Assembly (NCBI RefSeq): GCF_901873445.1
Contig: NZ_CABFLN010000030.1
Coordinates: 1-64,000 of the forward strand
Direction: 5' to 3'
DNA: 64,000 nucleotides
Source: Gemella haemolysans
GTDB lineage: Bacteria; Bacillota; Bacilli; Staphylococcales; Gemellaceae
This document shows, in pieces, positions 29,749-39,028 of this stretch; the stretch's first letter is position 1; every line of letters starts with the position of its first letter. The notes under the pieces were generated by a model. It was not told the origin of the DNA and searched no databases. It worked only from the letters and a program-made list of their open reading frames with translations. Both the position numbers and the translations under genes were made by a program.

Positions 29749-29767
29749 TATAGGAGGAAATAATTAA

Positions 29768-30160
29768 ATGGCACAAGTAGAATATCGCGGTACAGGACGC
29801 CGTAAAAGCTCAGTAGCACGTGTAAGATTAGTACCTGGAACAGGGAAAGTTGTTATCAACAACAGAGAAATGCGTGAATACTTACCATTAGAATCATTAG
29901 TATTAGACTTAATGCAACCTTTAGAAGTTACATCTACTACAGGTAACTATGACGTTTTAGTTAACGTTAACGGTGGAGGATACACAGGACAAGCTCAAGC
30001 AATCCGTCACGGAATTGCACGTGCTTTACTAGAAGTAAACCCAGAATACCGTAAAGACTTAAAACCAGCAGGATTACTAACTCGTGACCCTCGTATGAAA
30101 GAACGTAAAAAATACGGTCTTCGTGGTGCGAGACGTGCTCCTCAATTCTCAAAACGTTAA
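29768..30160 (+). CDS. rpsI: 30S ribosomal protein S9
   Basis: Small-subunit protein whose C-terminal tail reaches the P-site tRNA. The family ends are intact: [17 protein letters not shown] near the start and the basic tail RRAPQFSKR. It has 130 residues and a TAGGAGG site. Confidence 0.97.
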   Translation: MAQVEYRGTGRRKSSVARVRLVPGTGKVVINNREMREYLPLESLVLDLMQPLEVTSTTGNYDVLVNVNGGGYTGQAQAIRHGIARALLEVNPEYRKDLKPAGLLTRDPRMKERKKYGLRGARRAPQFSKR

Positions 30161-30184
30161 TATTGGTCTTATACCAAAGTACGT

Positions 30185-30218
30185 CAAGGCAACAGAGAAC
30201 TTTCTCTGTTGTCTTTTT
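30185..30218 (+). terminator. Terminator of the rplM-rpsI operon
   Basis: Stem GGCAACAGAGAA / TTCTCTGTTGTC followed by six T. Confidence 0.85.
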
Positions 30219-30260
30219 TCTTAGTATTATGTTATTAACTCAGAAAATAGTTAGTAACAT

Positions 30261-30302
30261 AAAAAACTGAGTTACCTATAATTTAGTAGTAATCTCAGTT
30301 TT
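30261..30302 (-). terminator. Terminator after the 206-aa unknown gene
   Basis: On the minus strand AACTGAGATTAC pairs with GTAACTCAGTT, and six T follow. Confidence 0.65.
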
Positions 30303-30317
30303 CTAATTTAACACATT

Positions 30318-30938
30318 TTATTCATAAATTTCAGAATCTTTTAGTGTGAAAATAACTTCAGTTCCTGCTGGATAATTATCTAAAGATAATAATAATATTT
30401 TTTCTTCGATTTTCTTAGGTTTAATTTCTGCAATAACTTGAGCTATTTCATTTAATTCATCATATAAGTTTTTAAATAGTTTAGCATCTTTAACATTTAT
30501 TTTTGGGTTGATTTGATATACTGGTGTTTCTCCAAACCATGTATCTTCGTTTTTAAAGTCAATTTCAGATTTCTCATTAATCTTAAGTTTTATTGATATA
30601 TCATAATCAAATGTGTATCTATCGAAAAGTTTAGCTAGACTACTAATATAATCGTGAGAGCCTTTGTTAGAGCGATTGATAAATTTTAGTTTAGCACTAT
30701 AATCAATTGCATTAAGATCTAAAATTTCAGCCATTTTAAATACATCGAATTCATCATATACATCTGAAACAACAAAATTAACTTTGACATCATATCCTAC
30801 ACGTTGAAATTCCTGATATTTTTCTAATAATTCTTCTACTGTTACATCTTCTAGATTTTCTCTAACATTAGTAACAGACTCTTTACCATCTTCTATAACT
30901 TCCTGTTTGGGATACTTTACAGTCAATAAATAATTCAT
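30318..30938 (-). CDS. Hypothetical protein, 206 aa
   Basis: No family is recognised. The protein is soluble, charged and has no signal or membrane segment. It is rich in Lys, Asp and Glu with alternating beta-like and helical stretches. The GAAGGAGGAATAATTGAATG start is excellent, and a terminator follows its stop, so it is a genuine single-gene unit on the strand opposite to rpsI. Confidence 0.6.
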   Translation of the reverse strand: MNYLLTVKYPKQEVIEDGKESVTNVRENLEDVTVEELLEKYQEFQRVGYDVKVNFVVSDVYDEFDVFKMAEILDLNAIDYSAKLKFINRSNKGSHDYISSLAKLFDRYTFDYDISIKLKINEKSEIDFKNEDTWFGETPVYQINPKINVKDAKLFKNLYDELNEIAQVIAEIKPKKIEEKILLLSLDNYPAGTEVIFTLKDSEIYE

Positions 30939-31306
30939 TCAATTATTCCTCCTTCATAATTAACACATTACTATTATACCTATCTTTCCATATATTTACA
31001 ATAGTATGAACAAAGTTTAAGCTTATATTAGCAATATGATTTTAATATAAGGAAATAATCGTAAATTTAAAAGTTAGAGTATAATAATCAAATTATTAAA
31101 GTGGAAATTTAAATATTAATATTATGATAGATAATTATATAAAAACATGTATCATAAAATTAGTTAAATACTTTTATTGTAATTAATATTTAAACTTATT
31201 AATAATATTAAAGTTTTTAGAAAAAGACTTAGGTAAGCGAATCTTGACAATTTTATCGAATATTTATATAATAAGAAACATAAATTTAAAAAGGAGGTCA
31301 TTGCAT
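30939..31306. other. Intergenic region with promoter for the C26 amidotransferase
   Basis: Very A+T-rich, no gene seen. A consensus promoter TTGACA (31244-31249), 17 bases, TATAAT (31267-31272) lies 35 bases before the downstream start, so the leader is very short. Confidence 0.65.
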
Positions 31307-31972
31307 ATGAAAATAATTGCAATTTCAACACGAAGTGTCGATTATCAATCAGATGCTGGTATAACGAAGAGACGTCTATACATTAATGGTTATTTTTCAG
31401 AAGTAGCAGAAGAAGCTGGATTTATATTATTCCCGGTTTGTTCACAAAACGGAATTGAGGAAATTGTAGCCATGTGTAGTGGCCTTATAATTGCTGGAAG
31501 AGATCGGGATATTAATCCTAGATTTTATGGAGAAGAACCTTTAGAAGGATTAGAGTATCCTGAAGATTCTTATGAGGATGAATTAGACTTTAAACTTATA
31601 GAACTTTTCGAGAAAAATAATAAACCTATTTTAGGGATTTGTAGTGGATTACAAAGTTTAAATATTTATCATGGTGGTTCATTAAAACAACATATAGATG
31701 AGCATACTAGTAAAGAAAAATTAGTTCGTCATACTATTGATATAGAAGAAAATTCATTTGTTCATAGTTTATATGGAAATAAAGCAGAAGTAAATTCAAT
31801 TCATCATCAAGCGATAAATAAAGTTGCAGAAGGCTTTAAAGTTACAGCAGTTTCAGAAGACGGTACAATAGAAGCTATAGAAAAAGGAAATTTAATAGGA
31901 GTACAATGGCATCCTGAAGTGGACTTTGAAGTTGATACTTTTAAGAAGTTTCTTAGTTTGTGTAACAAATAA
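31307..31972 (+). CDS. Class I glutamine amidotransferase-like peptidase C26
   Basis: A 221-residue gamma-glutamyl-gamma-aminobutyrate hydrolase (PuuD)-like protein. The nucleophile Cys sits in LGICSGLQSLNIYHGG and the His-Glu of the triad in GVQWHPEVD. A GRDRDINPRFYGEE segment matches the family. The natural substrate may be another gamma-glutamyl compound. AAAGGAGGTC precedes the ATG; an earlier in-frame start at 31244 would overlap the promoter. Confidence 0.85.
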   Translation: MKIIAISTRSVDYQSDAGITKRRLYINGYFSEVAEEAGFILFPVCSQNGIEEIVAMCSGLIIAGRDRDINPRFYGEEPLEGLEYPEDSYEDELDFKLIELFEKNNKPILGICSGLQSLNIYHGGSLKQHIDEHTSKEKLVRHTIDIEENSFVHSLYGNKAEVNSIHHQAINKVAEGFKVTAVSEDGTIEAIEKGNLIGVQWHPEVDFEVDTFKKFLSLCNK

Positions 31973-32028
31973 TTTATAAAGTTGCGAATATAAAATTAAT
32001 AAAAATGAAGATTATAACATCAAAATAG

Positions 32029-32243
32029 TTGACTATTAAGTAAAATAATGGTAAACTAGTCTTTGTGTAAAATAATAGCAGTGGATTAATTGTTATTGCC
32101 TCTATGTTATACATTATTTAATGTGGCAACTCGTAGCCTATGCTGCTAGGCGAAGTTCCAGTTTTATAACATATACAACAACGATAATCGTGCTTTTTGT
32201 TTTCACAAAAATAAAAACAAAAAGATATAAGGAGGAGCACATA
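32029..32243 (+). promoter_or_regulatory. rpsD promoter and structured leader, putative S4 autoregulation site
   Basis: TTGACT (32029-32034), 17 bases, TAAACT (32052-32057). The 180-base untranslated leader contains several complementary stretches, among them TAGCCTATGCTGCTAGGC, and an AAGGAGGAG site at its end. Firmicutes S4 genes are often controlled by S4 binding to their leader; the assignment here is by position. Confidence 0.45.
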
Positions 32244-32846
32244 ATGGCTCGTTTTACAGGTTCAACTTGGAAAAAATCTCGTCGTTTAGGAATTTCACTA
32301 AGCGGTACTGGTAAGGAGTTAGCTAAACGCCCTTACGCACCAGGACAACACGGTCCTAACTTAAGAAAAAAACTATCTGAGTATGGTTTACAATTACAAG
32401 AAAAACAAAAACTTCGTTACCTACACGGAATGAACGAAAAACAATTCCGTAAATTATTCGATAAAGCTGGTAAATTACAAGGTCTTCACGGTGCTAACTT
32501 TATGGCATTACTTGCTACACGTTTAGATTCTGTAGTATACAGCTTAGGATTAGCTAGAACTAACCGTCAAGCTAGACAATTAGTTAACCACGGTCACGTT
32601 CTTGTAGATGGTAAAAAAGTAGATATCGCTTCTTACGCTGTTAAACCAGGTCAAGTAGTTTCAGTAAGAGAAAAATCTAGAAACCTTGATATCATTAAAG
32701 AAGCTGTTGAAATCACTAACTTCGTACCTGAATACTTAACTTTTGATGCTGATAAATTAGAAGGATCATTAGTAAGACTTCCAGAAAGAAGTGAATTACA
32801 CCCAGAAATCAACGAACAACTTATCGTTGAGTACTACAGCCGTTAA
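32244..32846 (+). CDS. rpsD: 30S ribosomal protein S4
   Basis: Primary 16S rRNA-binding protein, 200 residues. N-terminal [21 protein letters not shown] is typical of the zinc-free form. The S4 domain ([38 protein letters not shown]) and the C-terminal IVEYYSR tail are intact. It stands alone with its own leader and terminator, as in Bacillus and Staphylococcus. Confidence 0.97.
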   Translation: MARFTGSTWKKSRRLGISLSGTGKELAKRPYAPGQHGPNLRKKLSEYGLQLQEKQKLRYLHGMNEKQFRKLFDKAGKLQGLHGANFMALLATRLDSVVYSLGLARTNRQARQLVNHGHVLVDGKKVDIASYAVKPGQVVSVREKSRNLDIIKEAVEITNFVPEYLTFDADKLEGSLVRLPERSELHPEINEQLIVEYYSR

Positions 32847-32853
32847 TAAGACA

Positions 32854-32890
32854 AAGCCCTTTAAACTAGCGTTTAAGGGGCTTGTTTTTA
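32854..32890 (+). terminator. Terminator after rpsD
   Basis: Stem AAGCCCTTTAAAC / GTTTAAGGGGCTT, then T-rich sequence. Confidence 0.8.
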
Positions 32891-33460
32891 TTTATGTGCA
32901 AAATAAAAAGTCAAAACTAGTTTGTTTTTAGCTATAAAATAATTTTAAAATATTAGAATCAAGAGAGTACCTCTTGTCACTTGGATTATTTCATCATAAA
33001 TTGAAGAAAATTAGTAGCAGGAAGAACTGAAATTGTATTTTTTAATTTCAAATTATCAACAAAAACATAATAGTTTAGTTATATTACATCAAAAAATATT
33101 GTATTATCGATTATCTATAATTTTCATTAAAATAGTATAAATTTAGAAAATAAATTAAATAAATTAATTTTGTATAAAATTTTTATCTTTTAATAAAATT
33201 ATATACTATTAGCGAATAATTTTGTAAATAATTTTGTAGATATCTTAAAATAGAACGCTAAAAATAATTGAAGTATAGTTATGAAACAGTTTTGTTGTAA
33301 AAATACAACAGCTGTTTTTCAAATTTCTTTTCTTAAAATAATTGATACTTATTTTCATAAAAATAGTATTAATTTAAAATTAATAATACTCATTTAATAG
33401 GGTTTCTTTCTTTATTTCCTATATTTAAATAGAGAAAATATTTTCACTATTACTTTCATA
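32891..33460. other. Long A+T-rich gap with an orphan terminator-like hairpin
   Basis: No reading frame with a ribosome site is seen. A hairpin at 33284-33319 (AACAG and TGTTGTA arms pairing with TACAACA and CTGTT) followed by T has the form of a terminator but has no gene before it. It may end a small RNA or be the remnant of a lost gene. Confidence 0.4.
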
Positions 33461-33498
33461 AAAAAACGCTTTCATTTTGTGGGCATCTATGCTATAAT
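33461..33498 (+). promoter_or_regulatory. ald promoter with cre-like site
   Basis: TATAAT at 33493-33498 is the -10. At 33461-33474 the sequence AAAAAACGCTTTCA matches 12 of 14 bases of TGAAAACGCTTTCA, a catabolite-responsive element, and covers the -35 position. CcpA repression of alanine breakdown is a reasonable inference. Confidence 0.45.
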
Positions 33499-33532
33499 AC
33501 AAGTACAGAGAAAAAATAAGGAGGTAAGGGAA

Positions 33533-34648
33533 ATGATTATCGGAGTACCAACAGAAATTAAAAATAATGAAAGTAGAGTGTCTGCAATTCCGGGAGTAGT
33601 ACATGAATTAGTGCTAGATGGACACACTGTGTATGTAGAAAAAGGAGCAGGTTTAGCTTCAGGTATTTCAGATGCTGAGTATGAAAAAGTGGGTGCTGTT
33701 TTATTAGATAAAGCAGAAGATGTATGGAATAAATCTGATTTGATTTATAAAGTTAAAGAACCAATCCCATCAGAATATAAATATTTTAGAAAAGGTTTAA
33801 TTATTTATACATACTTACATTTAGCAGCAGATCCAGAATTAACTAAAGCAATGGTGGAATCAGGCACTATAGGTATTGCTTTTGAAACAGTAAAAGTAGG
33901 TCGTACATTACCTTTATTAAGACCTATGAGTGAAATTGCAGGAAGAATGGCTGTCCAAGAGGGAACAAGATTCTTATCAAAAGTACAGGGAGGTAAAGGT
34001 AAATTATTACAAGGTGTACCAGGGGTTCAACCAGGGCATGTTGTAGTTATTGGTGCAGGGGTAGCAGGAACTGCAGCAGCTACAGCAGCTTCAGGATTAG
34101 GAGCTCGTGTTACAATGTTAGATGTTAACTTAGATCGTTTAACTGAATTATCACATATTTTCGGTGGTAAAGTAGAAACAGTTTACTCTAATAAATTAAA
34201 TATTGCAAATGCAATTAAAACTGCTGACTTAGTAGTAAGTACAGTATTAATTCCAGGAGCTAAAGCACCAAAACTTGTTACTAAAGAAATGATTAAAGAT
34301 ATGCCAGATGGTGGTGTTATCGTAGACGTTGCTATTGACCAAGGTGGAACAACAGAGTTTACAGAAGGTCGTCCTACAAGTCATGATAAACCAATATTTG
34401 TAGAAGAAGGTGTATTGCACTATTCAGTTGCTAATATTCCAGGTGCAGTAGCTGAAACGGCAACATATGCATTATGTAATGCTACAGCTAAATATGTAAA
34501 ACTAATAGCTAAATTAGGAGTTAAAGAAGCAGTGGCTAAATTCCCTGAATTAGTACCAGGTGTTAACGTAGCTAACGGAAAAGTAACATTCAAAGCAGTT
34601 GCAGATGATTTAGGATATGAATATACTCCAGTAGAGCAAGCTTTGTAA
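33533..34648 (+). CDS. ald: Alanine dehydrogenase
   Basis: NAD-dependent enzyme converting L-alanine to pyruvate and ammonia. The family opening [23 protein letters not shown] is followed by the Rossmann motif [22 protein letters not shown] and a C-terminal block ([19 protein letters not shown]). It has 371 residues. The ATG at 33533 has AAGGAGGTAAGG upstream; the in-frame start at 33479 falls inside the promoter. The neighbouring permease could supply alanine. Confidence 0.95.
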   Translation: MIIGVPTEIKNNESRVSAIPGVVHELVLDGHTVYVEKGAGLASGISDAEYEKVGAVLLDKAEDVWNKSDLIYKVKEPIPSEYKYFRKGLIIYTYLHLAADPELTKAMVESGTIGIAFETVKVGRTLPLLRPMSEIAGRMAVQEGTRFLSKVQGGKGKLLQGVPGVQPGHVVVIGAGVAGTAAATAASGLGARVTMLDVNLDRLTELSHIFGGKVETVYSNKLNIANAIKTADLVVSTVLIPGAKAPKLVTKEMIKDMPDGGVIVDVAIDQGGTTEFTEGRPTSHDKPIFVEEGVLHYSVANIPGAVAETATYALCNATAKYVKLIAKLGVKEAVAKFPELVPGVNVANGKVTFKAVADDLGYEYTPVEQAL

Positions 34649-34689
34649 TATAATATTTAAAAATAAAATATAGAATAGTTATATTGTAG

Positions 34690-34735
34690 AGGAAGTGGTA
34701 TGTATATTTATAATATGTTATCCACTTCCTTTTAT
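34690..34735 (+). terminator. Terminator after ald
   Basis: Arms AGGAAGTGG (34690-34698) and CCACTTCCT (34722-34730), then TTTTA. Confidence 0.7.
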
Positions 34736-34913
34736 TAGATGGTAGGAAAATTTAATATAAGAAAAAATATATTATTTTATTAGGTTATTTATTATTTGAT
34801 TTTTTCTTTACTTACATAAGTAAATCAATTAGTAGCGAATAATCTATAACTGTGATATAATTAATAAATATTATTAATAGGGGAGAATATTTACTTTAAA
34901 TTAGGAGGAAATT

Positions 34914-36284
34914 ATGAGCGTTTTTAGAAAAAAATCAATTGATTCAATTTTAGCTGAATCAAGAAATAAAACGTTGAATCCCACGATGAAAACTATGGAT
35001 TTAGTTCTATTCGGAATTGGGGCGATTATTGGTTCAGGTATTTTAGTATTAACAGGTAAAGCATCAGCAGAAGCTGGACCTGCAGTAGTATTTTCATTTT
35101 TAATTGCAGGATTAGCATGTTGTTTAGCAGCGCTATGTTATGCAGAACTAGCATCGACAATTCCATCAAGTGGTAGTACATATACTTACTTATATGTATC
35201 TGTTGGTGAAATTGTAGCGTATGCGATCGGATGGGTTTTAATAGGAGGATATGTTCTTACAGCCGCAACAGTAGCCAATGGGTGGTCTAGTTACTTCTCT
35301 CGACTATTAGCAGGGCTAGGTGTAGATCTTCCAAAAGAAATTTATACATTACCTTCAGCAGGTGGATATGGAAATATCCCAGCGATTATTATCGTACTGT
35401 TAATTACTTTTATTCTATCAAAAGGAACTTCAAGTAGTAAAATGGTAAATAACCTTATGGTAGCTGCAAAAGTAGGTATTGTAATTTTATTCATTGTTGT
35501 TGGTGCATTTTACGTTGAACCAACTCACTGGACAAATAATTTTGCTCCAACAGGATTTTCTGGAGTAATGTTAGCTGCTACTACAGTATTCTTTGCTTAT
35601 TTAGGGTTTGATGCTATTTCAACTTCAGCAGAAGAAACAATTAACCCTGAAAAAGCATTACCGAAAGCAATTATTATCACAATGATCGTTTGTACAGCTT
35701 TCTATATTCTAGTATGTTTAGTATTAACAGGAGTTGTGGAATACAATAGACTTGGAACTGGGGATGCGTTAGCATTCGTATTAGAAGAAGTTGGGCAAAA
35801 TAAAGTTGCTGGTATCGTATCTCTTGGTGCGGTAATCGGACTTATGGCTGGTATTTTATCATTCATGTATGCAGGTATTCGTATTACTTATACAATTGCT
35901 CGTGATGGATTATTACCAAAAGGTTTAACAAAAGTTAATGCAAATAAAGTACCAAGTACTGTAACTTGGGGATTAGGAGTTTTAACAGCCGTTCTAGCTG
36001 GTTTCTTACCATTAGGTAACCTAGCAGACTTAGCAAACGTAGCTTCAATTATAGCATTTGCGTTAGTAAGTTATACTACTATAGTATTCTACAAAAAATT
36101 CCCAGATTTAAAACGTGGATTTAGAGTACCAGGTATGCCGATATTACCAATTATCTCTATCGTTTTATTCGGAGCACTATTATACAGTGTTAAATTAACA
36201 ACATGGATTATCTTCATTGTTTGGGTAATCGTAGGTATGATAATTTACTTTACGTTCTCATACAAAAACAGTAAGTTAAAATAA
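34914..36284 (+). CDS. APC-family amino-acid permease
   Basis: A 456-residue protein with about 12 membrane helices. The N-terminal motif VLFGIGAIIGSGILVLTGKASAEAGPAV is the substrate-binding GxG of the cationic/neutral amino-acid group (YfnA/CAT-like). FAYLGFDAISTSAEETINPEKALPKAI is another APC hallmark. Alanine or another short-chain amino acid is suggested by its neighbour ald, but the substrate is not readable from sequence. TTAGGAGG precedes the ATG. Confidence 0.88.
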   Translation: MSVFRKKSIDSILAESRNKTLNPTMKTMDLVLFGIGAIIGSGILVLTGKASAEAGPAVVFSFLIAGLACCLAALCYAELASTIPSSGSTYTYLYVSVGEIVAYAIGWVLIGGYVLTAATVANGWSSYFSRLLAGLGVDLPKEIYTLPSAGGYGNIPAIIIVLLITFILSKGTSSSKMVNNLMVAAKVGIVILFIVVGAFYVEPTHWTNNFAPTGFSGVMLAATTVFFAYLGFDAISTSAEETINPEKALPKAIIITMIVCTAFYILVCLVLTGVVEYNRLGTGDALAFVLEEVGQNKVAGIVSLGAVIGLMAGILSFMYAGIRITYTIARDGLLPKGLTKVNANKVPSTVTWGLGVLTAVLAGFLPLGNLADLANVASIIAFALVSYTTIVFYKKFPDLKRGFRVPGMPILPIISIVLFGALLYSVKLTTWIIFIVWVIVGMIIYFTFSYKNSKLK

Positions 36285-36293
36285 TAAAACAGA

Positions 36294-36396
36294 AGTAACT
36301 CAGCAAAAGAGATTTCTAAGAGAGGTAATAGCCCTCCAAAATTTGGACAAATTTTGGGGGCTATTACCAGATCTTAATTGTTGAGTTGCTTTTTTG
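36294..36396 (+). terminator. Large nested terminator after the permease
   Basis: An outer stem (36294-36306 with 36378-36390) encloses a long inner hairpin at 36324-36368 (GGTAATAGCC / GGCTATTACC plus CCAAAATTTG / CAAATTTTGG). A T-run follows the outer stem. The structure is larger than a simple terminator needs. Confidence 0.7.
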
Positions 36397-36408
36397 TAAT
36401 TATTTAAT

Positions 36409-36954
36409 TTATACACCAGACCATAGGTTACGCTTGTTACTTTTTGCTTTATTTTGTGCCTTTTTATATTTTTCTAAGTACCTAGTATCGGGTGGTTTTA
36501 CGTATTTTACTTCAGCCAAACCAGACACTAGTAATTCTTCTTGAACATTTTTGCCATCAGCATAAACATAACATAGAGCTCTATGATACTTATCCTCTTT
36601 TTGATAAACATCAAATTCAATTTCAACATTTTCAGCGTTAGACAGAAGTTTTCCGTTTAAATCACTAGCTTCAGGTCCATATTTTTGAACTTCGACTCCT
36701 GGTTTAACTGTTTCAGGAGTATCGATAAGTAAATATCTCACTTTTAATTCTTTATGGTTAAATTGAACTAGAATTGTATCGCCATCAATTTTTTTAAGGA
36801 ATTTAACCTTATATTTAGTTTTATCACCTTTAATTAATATACCATTAATATTTGCTTCCTTATAGTCATCTCCATGAGTATTTATAATTGAAATAATAAT
36901 CATAAAGATACTTAGGAAGATAATAAAGAAGATTATAAAAACTTTCTTATTCAT
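36409..36954 (-). CDS. nuc: Thermonuclease-like secreted or membrane-anchored nuclease
   Basis: A Staphylococcal-nuclease-fold protein of 181 residues. An N-terminal helix (residues 4-25) acts as signal or anchor. Catalytic motifs are present: KIDGDTILV with the Ca2+-binding Asp, VRYLLIDTPE (Arg and Glu) and YHRALCYVYADG (second Arg). It degrades DNA and RNA outside the cell; in pathogens such enzymes dissolve neutrophil traps. A GGGGGAATAATT site precedes the ATG. Confidence 0.88.
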   Translation of the reverse strand: MNKKVFIIFFIIFLSIFMIIISIINTHGDDYKEANINGILIKGDKTKYKVKFLKKIDGDTILVQFNHKELKVRYLLIDTPETVKPGVEVQKYGPEASDLNGKLLSNAENVEIEFDVYQKEDKYHRALCYVYADGKNVQEELLVSGLAEVKYVKPPDTRYLEKYKKAQNKAKSNKRNLWSGV

Positions 36955-37297
36955 AATTATTCCCCCTTATAATTAATTCTATCACTTTTACTGAAAGTTA
37001 TAAAGTGATAATTTAACACGAAAATTTTAAACTTTTAATGTTAAATTTTACTAATAATTATAAACTTAATATTGATTTATATAATAAAATATTAACTCTA
37101 AAGAGTTTACTATAAGTTTAAAGAAGAGCTTATAAAATAACGGTTTCAACTTGTATATATATGATTAATTATTGTTTCAATGTTTCCAAATAATACTTTA
37201 TTTAAACAGTGTTAAATTAAGTATAAACAGATACTTTGTAAACGTACTCTTTCGGTGGTAGTATAATATTACAATAAAAAACAAAGGAGAAAAGAAT
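36955..37297. other. Intergenic region between divergent nuclease and aldehyde dehydrogenase genes
   Basis: No gene is seen. A TATAAT box at 37262-37267 precedes the aldehyde dehydrogenase. TTTGTAAACGTACTCTTT at 37235-37252 is a weak cre-like sequence. Confidence 0.4.
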
Positions 37298-38776
37298 ATG
37301 ACTAAATTAAAAAAAGAAAATTTTAAGATGTTTATCAATGGGGAGTGGGTAGATGCTGAAGACAAATTAGTATTAAAATCATATAATCCAGCTAATTCTG
37401 AATACTTAGCAAACTTCCCAGATGCAACAGAAGGAGATGTAAATAGAGCAGTAGAAGCTGCACAAGAAGCGTTTAAAACTTGGAAATATACAACAGTATC
37501 TGAACGTGCAGCTTTACTAAACAAAATTGCAGATATAATTGATGCTAATACAGAATTATTAGCTACCGTAGAATCTTTAGATAATGGAAAACCAATTCGT
37601 GAAACACTAAACGTAGATGTTCCATTCAGTGCTAGACATTTTAGATACTTCGCAGGATGTATTTTAGCTGATGAAGGGCAAGCAACAGTTTTAGATGAAA
37701 AATTCCTAAGTTTAGTTCTAAGAGAGCCTATTGGGGTAGTAGGGCAGATTATTCCTTGGAACTTTCCATTCTTAATGGCAGCTTGGAAAATAGCACCAGC
37801 ACTAGCTGCAGGTAATACAATTGTCCTAAAACCATCAAGTATTACATCTCTTAGCTTACTAACATTCGTAGAATTAATTCAAGATGTGTTACCGAAAGGT
37901 GTATTAAATGTAATCACAGGACGAGGAAGTAAATCAGGGGAATTCCTAAAAAATCATCAAGGATTAAATAAACTTGCATTCACAGGATCTACAGAAATTG
38001 GTAAGAAAATTGCTGTAGCAGCTGCAGAAAAACTAATTCCAGCTACATTAGAATTAGGAGGTAAATCTGCTAACATTATCTTAGATGATGCTAATATTGA
38101 AAAAGCACTTGATGGGGTACAATTAGGTATTTTATTCAATCAAGGTCAAGTATGTTGTGCAGGTTCAAGAATTTTCGTACAAGAAGGAATCTACGATGAT
38201 TTTGTAGCAAAAGTAAAAGAAAAATTTGCAAAAATTAAAATCGGTGATCCACTAGATCCAAATACACAAATGGGTAGCCAAATAGATGAAAAACAAGCAG
38301 AAAAAATTGTTAATTATATCGAAATAGCTAAAAAAGAAGGTGGAGAAGTAATCGTTGGTGGTGAGCGTTATACAGAAAATGGATGTGATAAAGGGGCATT
38401 CGTTAAACCAACATTAATCGCTGGAGTAAACAACGGTTGCCGTATCTCTCAAGAAGAAGTATTCGGACCAGTTTCAGTAATTATTAAATTCAAAACTGAT
38501 GAAGAAGTAATCGCTCAAGCTAATGATAGTGAATACGGACTTGCAGGAGCAGTATTCTCTACAAATATTACACGTGCATTAAACATCGCACGTAAAGTAG
38601 AAACAGGAAGAATGTGGGTTAATACTTATAACCAAATCCCAGAACATGCGCCATTTGGAGGATACAAAAAATCAGGAATTGGACGTGAAACTCACAAAGT
38701 AATACTAGAACATTATTCACAAATGAAAAATATCTTAATTGACTTAAGTGATGATGTATCAGGATTCTACAACTAG
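37298..38776 (+). CDS. NAD(P)-dependent aldehyde dehydrogenase
   Basis: A 492-residue member of the aldehyde dehydrogenase superfamily that oxidises aldehydes to acids. The cofactor-binding region GVVGQIIPWNFPFLMAAWK, general base Glu in LELGGKSANI and nucleophile Cys286 in NQGQVCCAGSR are intact. The C-terminal NTYNQIPEHAPFGGYKKSGIGRE is typical. The substrate is not predicted; acetaldehyde or a glycolaldehyde-type compound is plausible. ACAAAGGAGAAA precedes the ATG. Confidence 0.92.
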   Translation: MTKLKKENFKMFINGEWVDAEDKLVLKSYNPANSEYLANFPDATEGDVNRAVEAAQEAFKTWKYTTVSERAALLNKIADIIDANTELLATVESLDNGKPIRETLNVDVPFSARHFRYFAGCILADEGQATVLDEKFLSLVLREPIGVVGQIIPWNFPFLMAAWKIAPALAAGNTIVLKPSSITSLSLLTFVELIQDVLPKGVLNVITGRGSKSGEFLKNHQGLNKLAFTGSTEIGKKIAVAAAEKLIPATLELGGKSANIILDDANIEKALDGVQLGILFNQGQVCCAGSRIFVQEGIYDDFVAKVKEKFAKIKIGDPLDPNTQMGSQIDEKQAEKIVNYIEIAKKEGGEVIVGGERYTENGCDKGAFVKPTLIAGVNNGCRISQEEVFGPVSVIIKFKTDEEVIAQANDSEYGLAGAVFSTNITRALNIARKVETGRMWVNTYNQIPEHAPFGGYKKSGIGRETHKVILEHYSQMKNILIDLSDDVSGFYN

Positions 38777-38801
38777 TATAATAACATAAAACTATGATCA
38801 T

Positions 38802-38850
38802 GAAGCAACTTAGAATTAGTATAGTTTTGAGTTGCTTCTTTTGTTTTTTA
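38802..38850 (+). terminator. Terminator between the aldehyde dehydrogenase and cas9
   Basis: Nine-base arms GAAGCAACT / AGTTGCTTC followed by TTTTGTTTTTT. The loop can also pair outside the stem (AAAACTAT with ATAGTTTT). Confidence 0.8.
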
Positions 38851-39028
38851 TTCTTATAAAATGAATTTATCTCTTAAAATAACAAAGTAATTATTAATTT
38901 TTTGATGTAAATTAATTTTGAAAATAATATTAATTTTTTTTTTGGATATTTAGTATAAATATGATAAAATAAAAGATGAAAATGTTTTTATAATATATTT
39001 ATTTGAATTTTGAGGAGGTATAGAAAAT

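Noticed and set aside
38786..38850. Hairpin upstream of cas9 as a tracrRNA
   Set aside because: It is a simple terminator placed right after the aldehyde dehydrogenase; it has no multi-hairpin tail or repeat-like anti-repeat, and no CRISPR repeat is available to compare.
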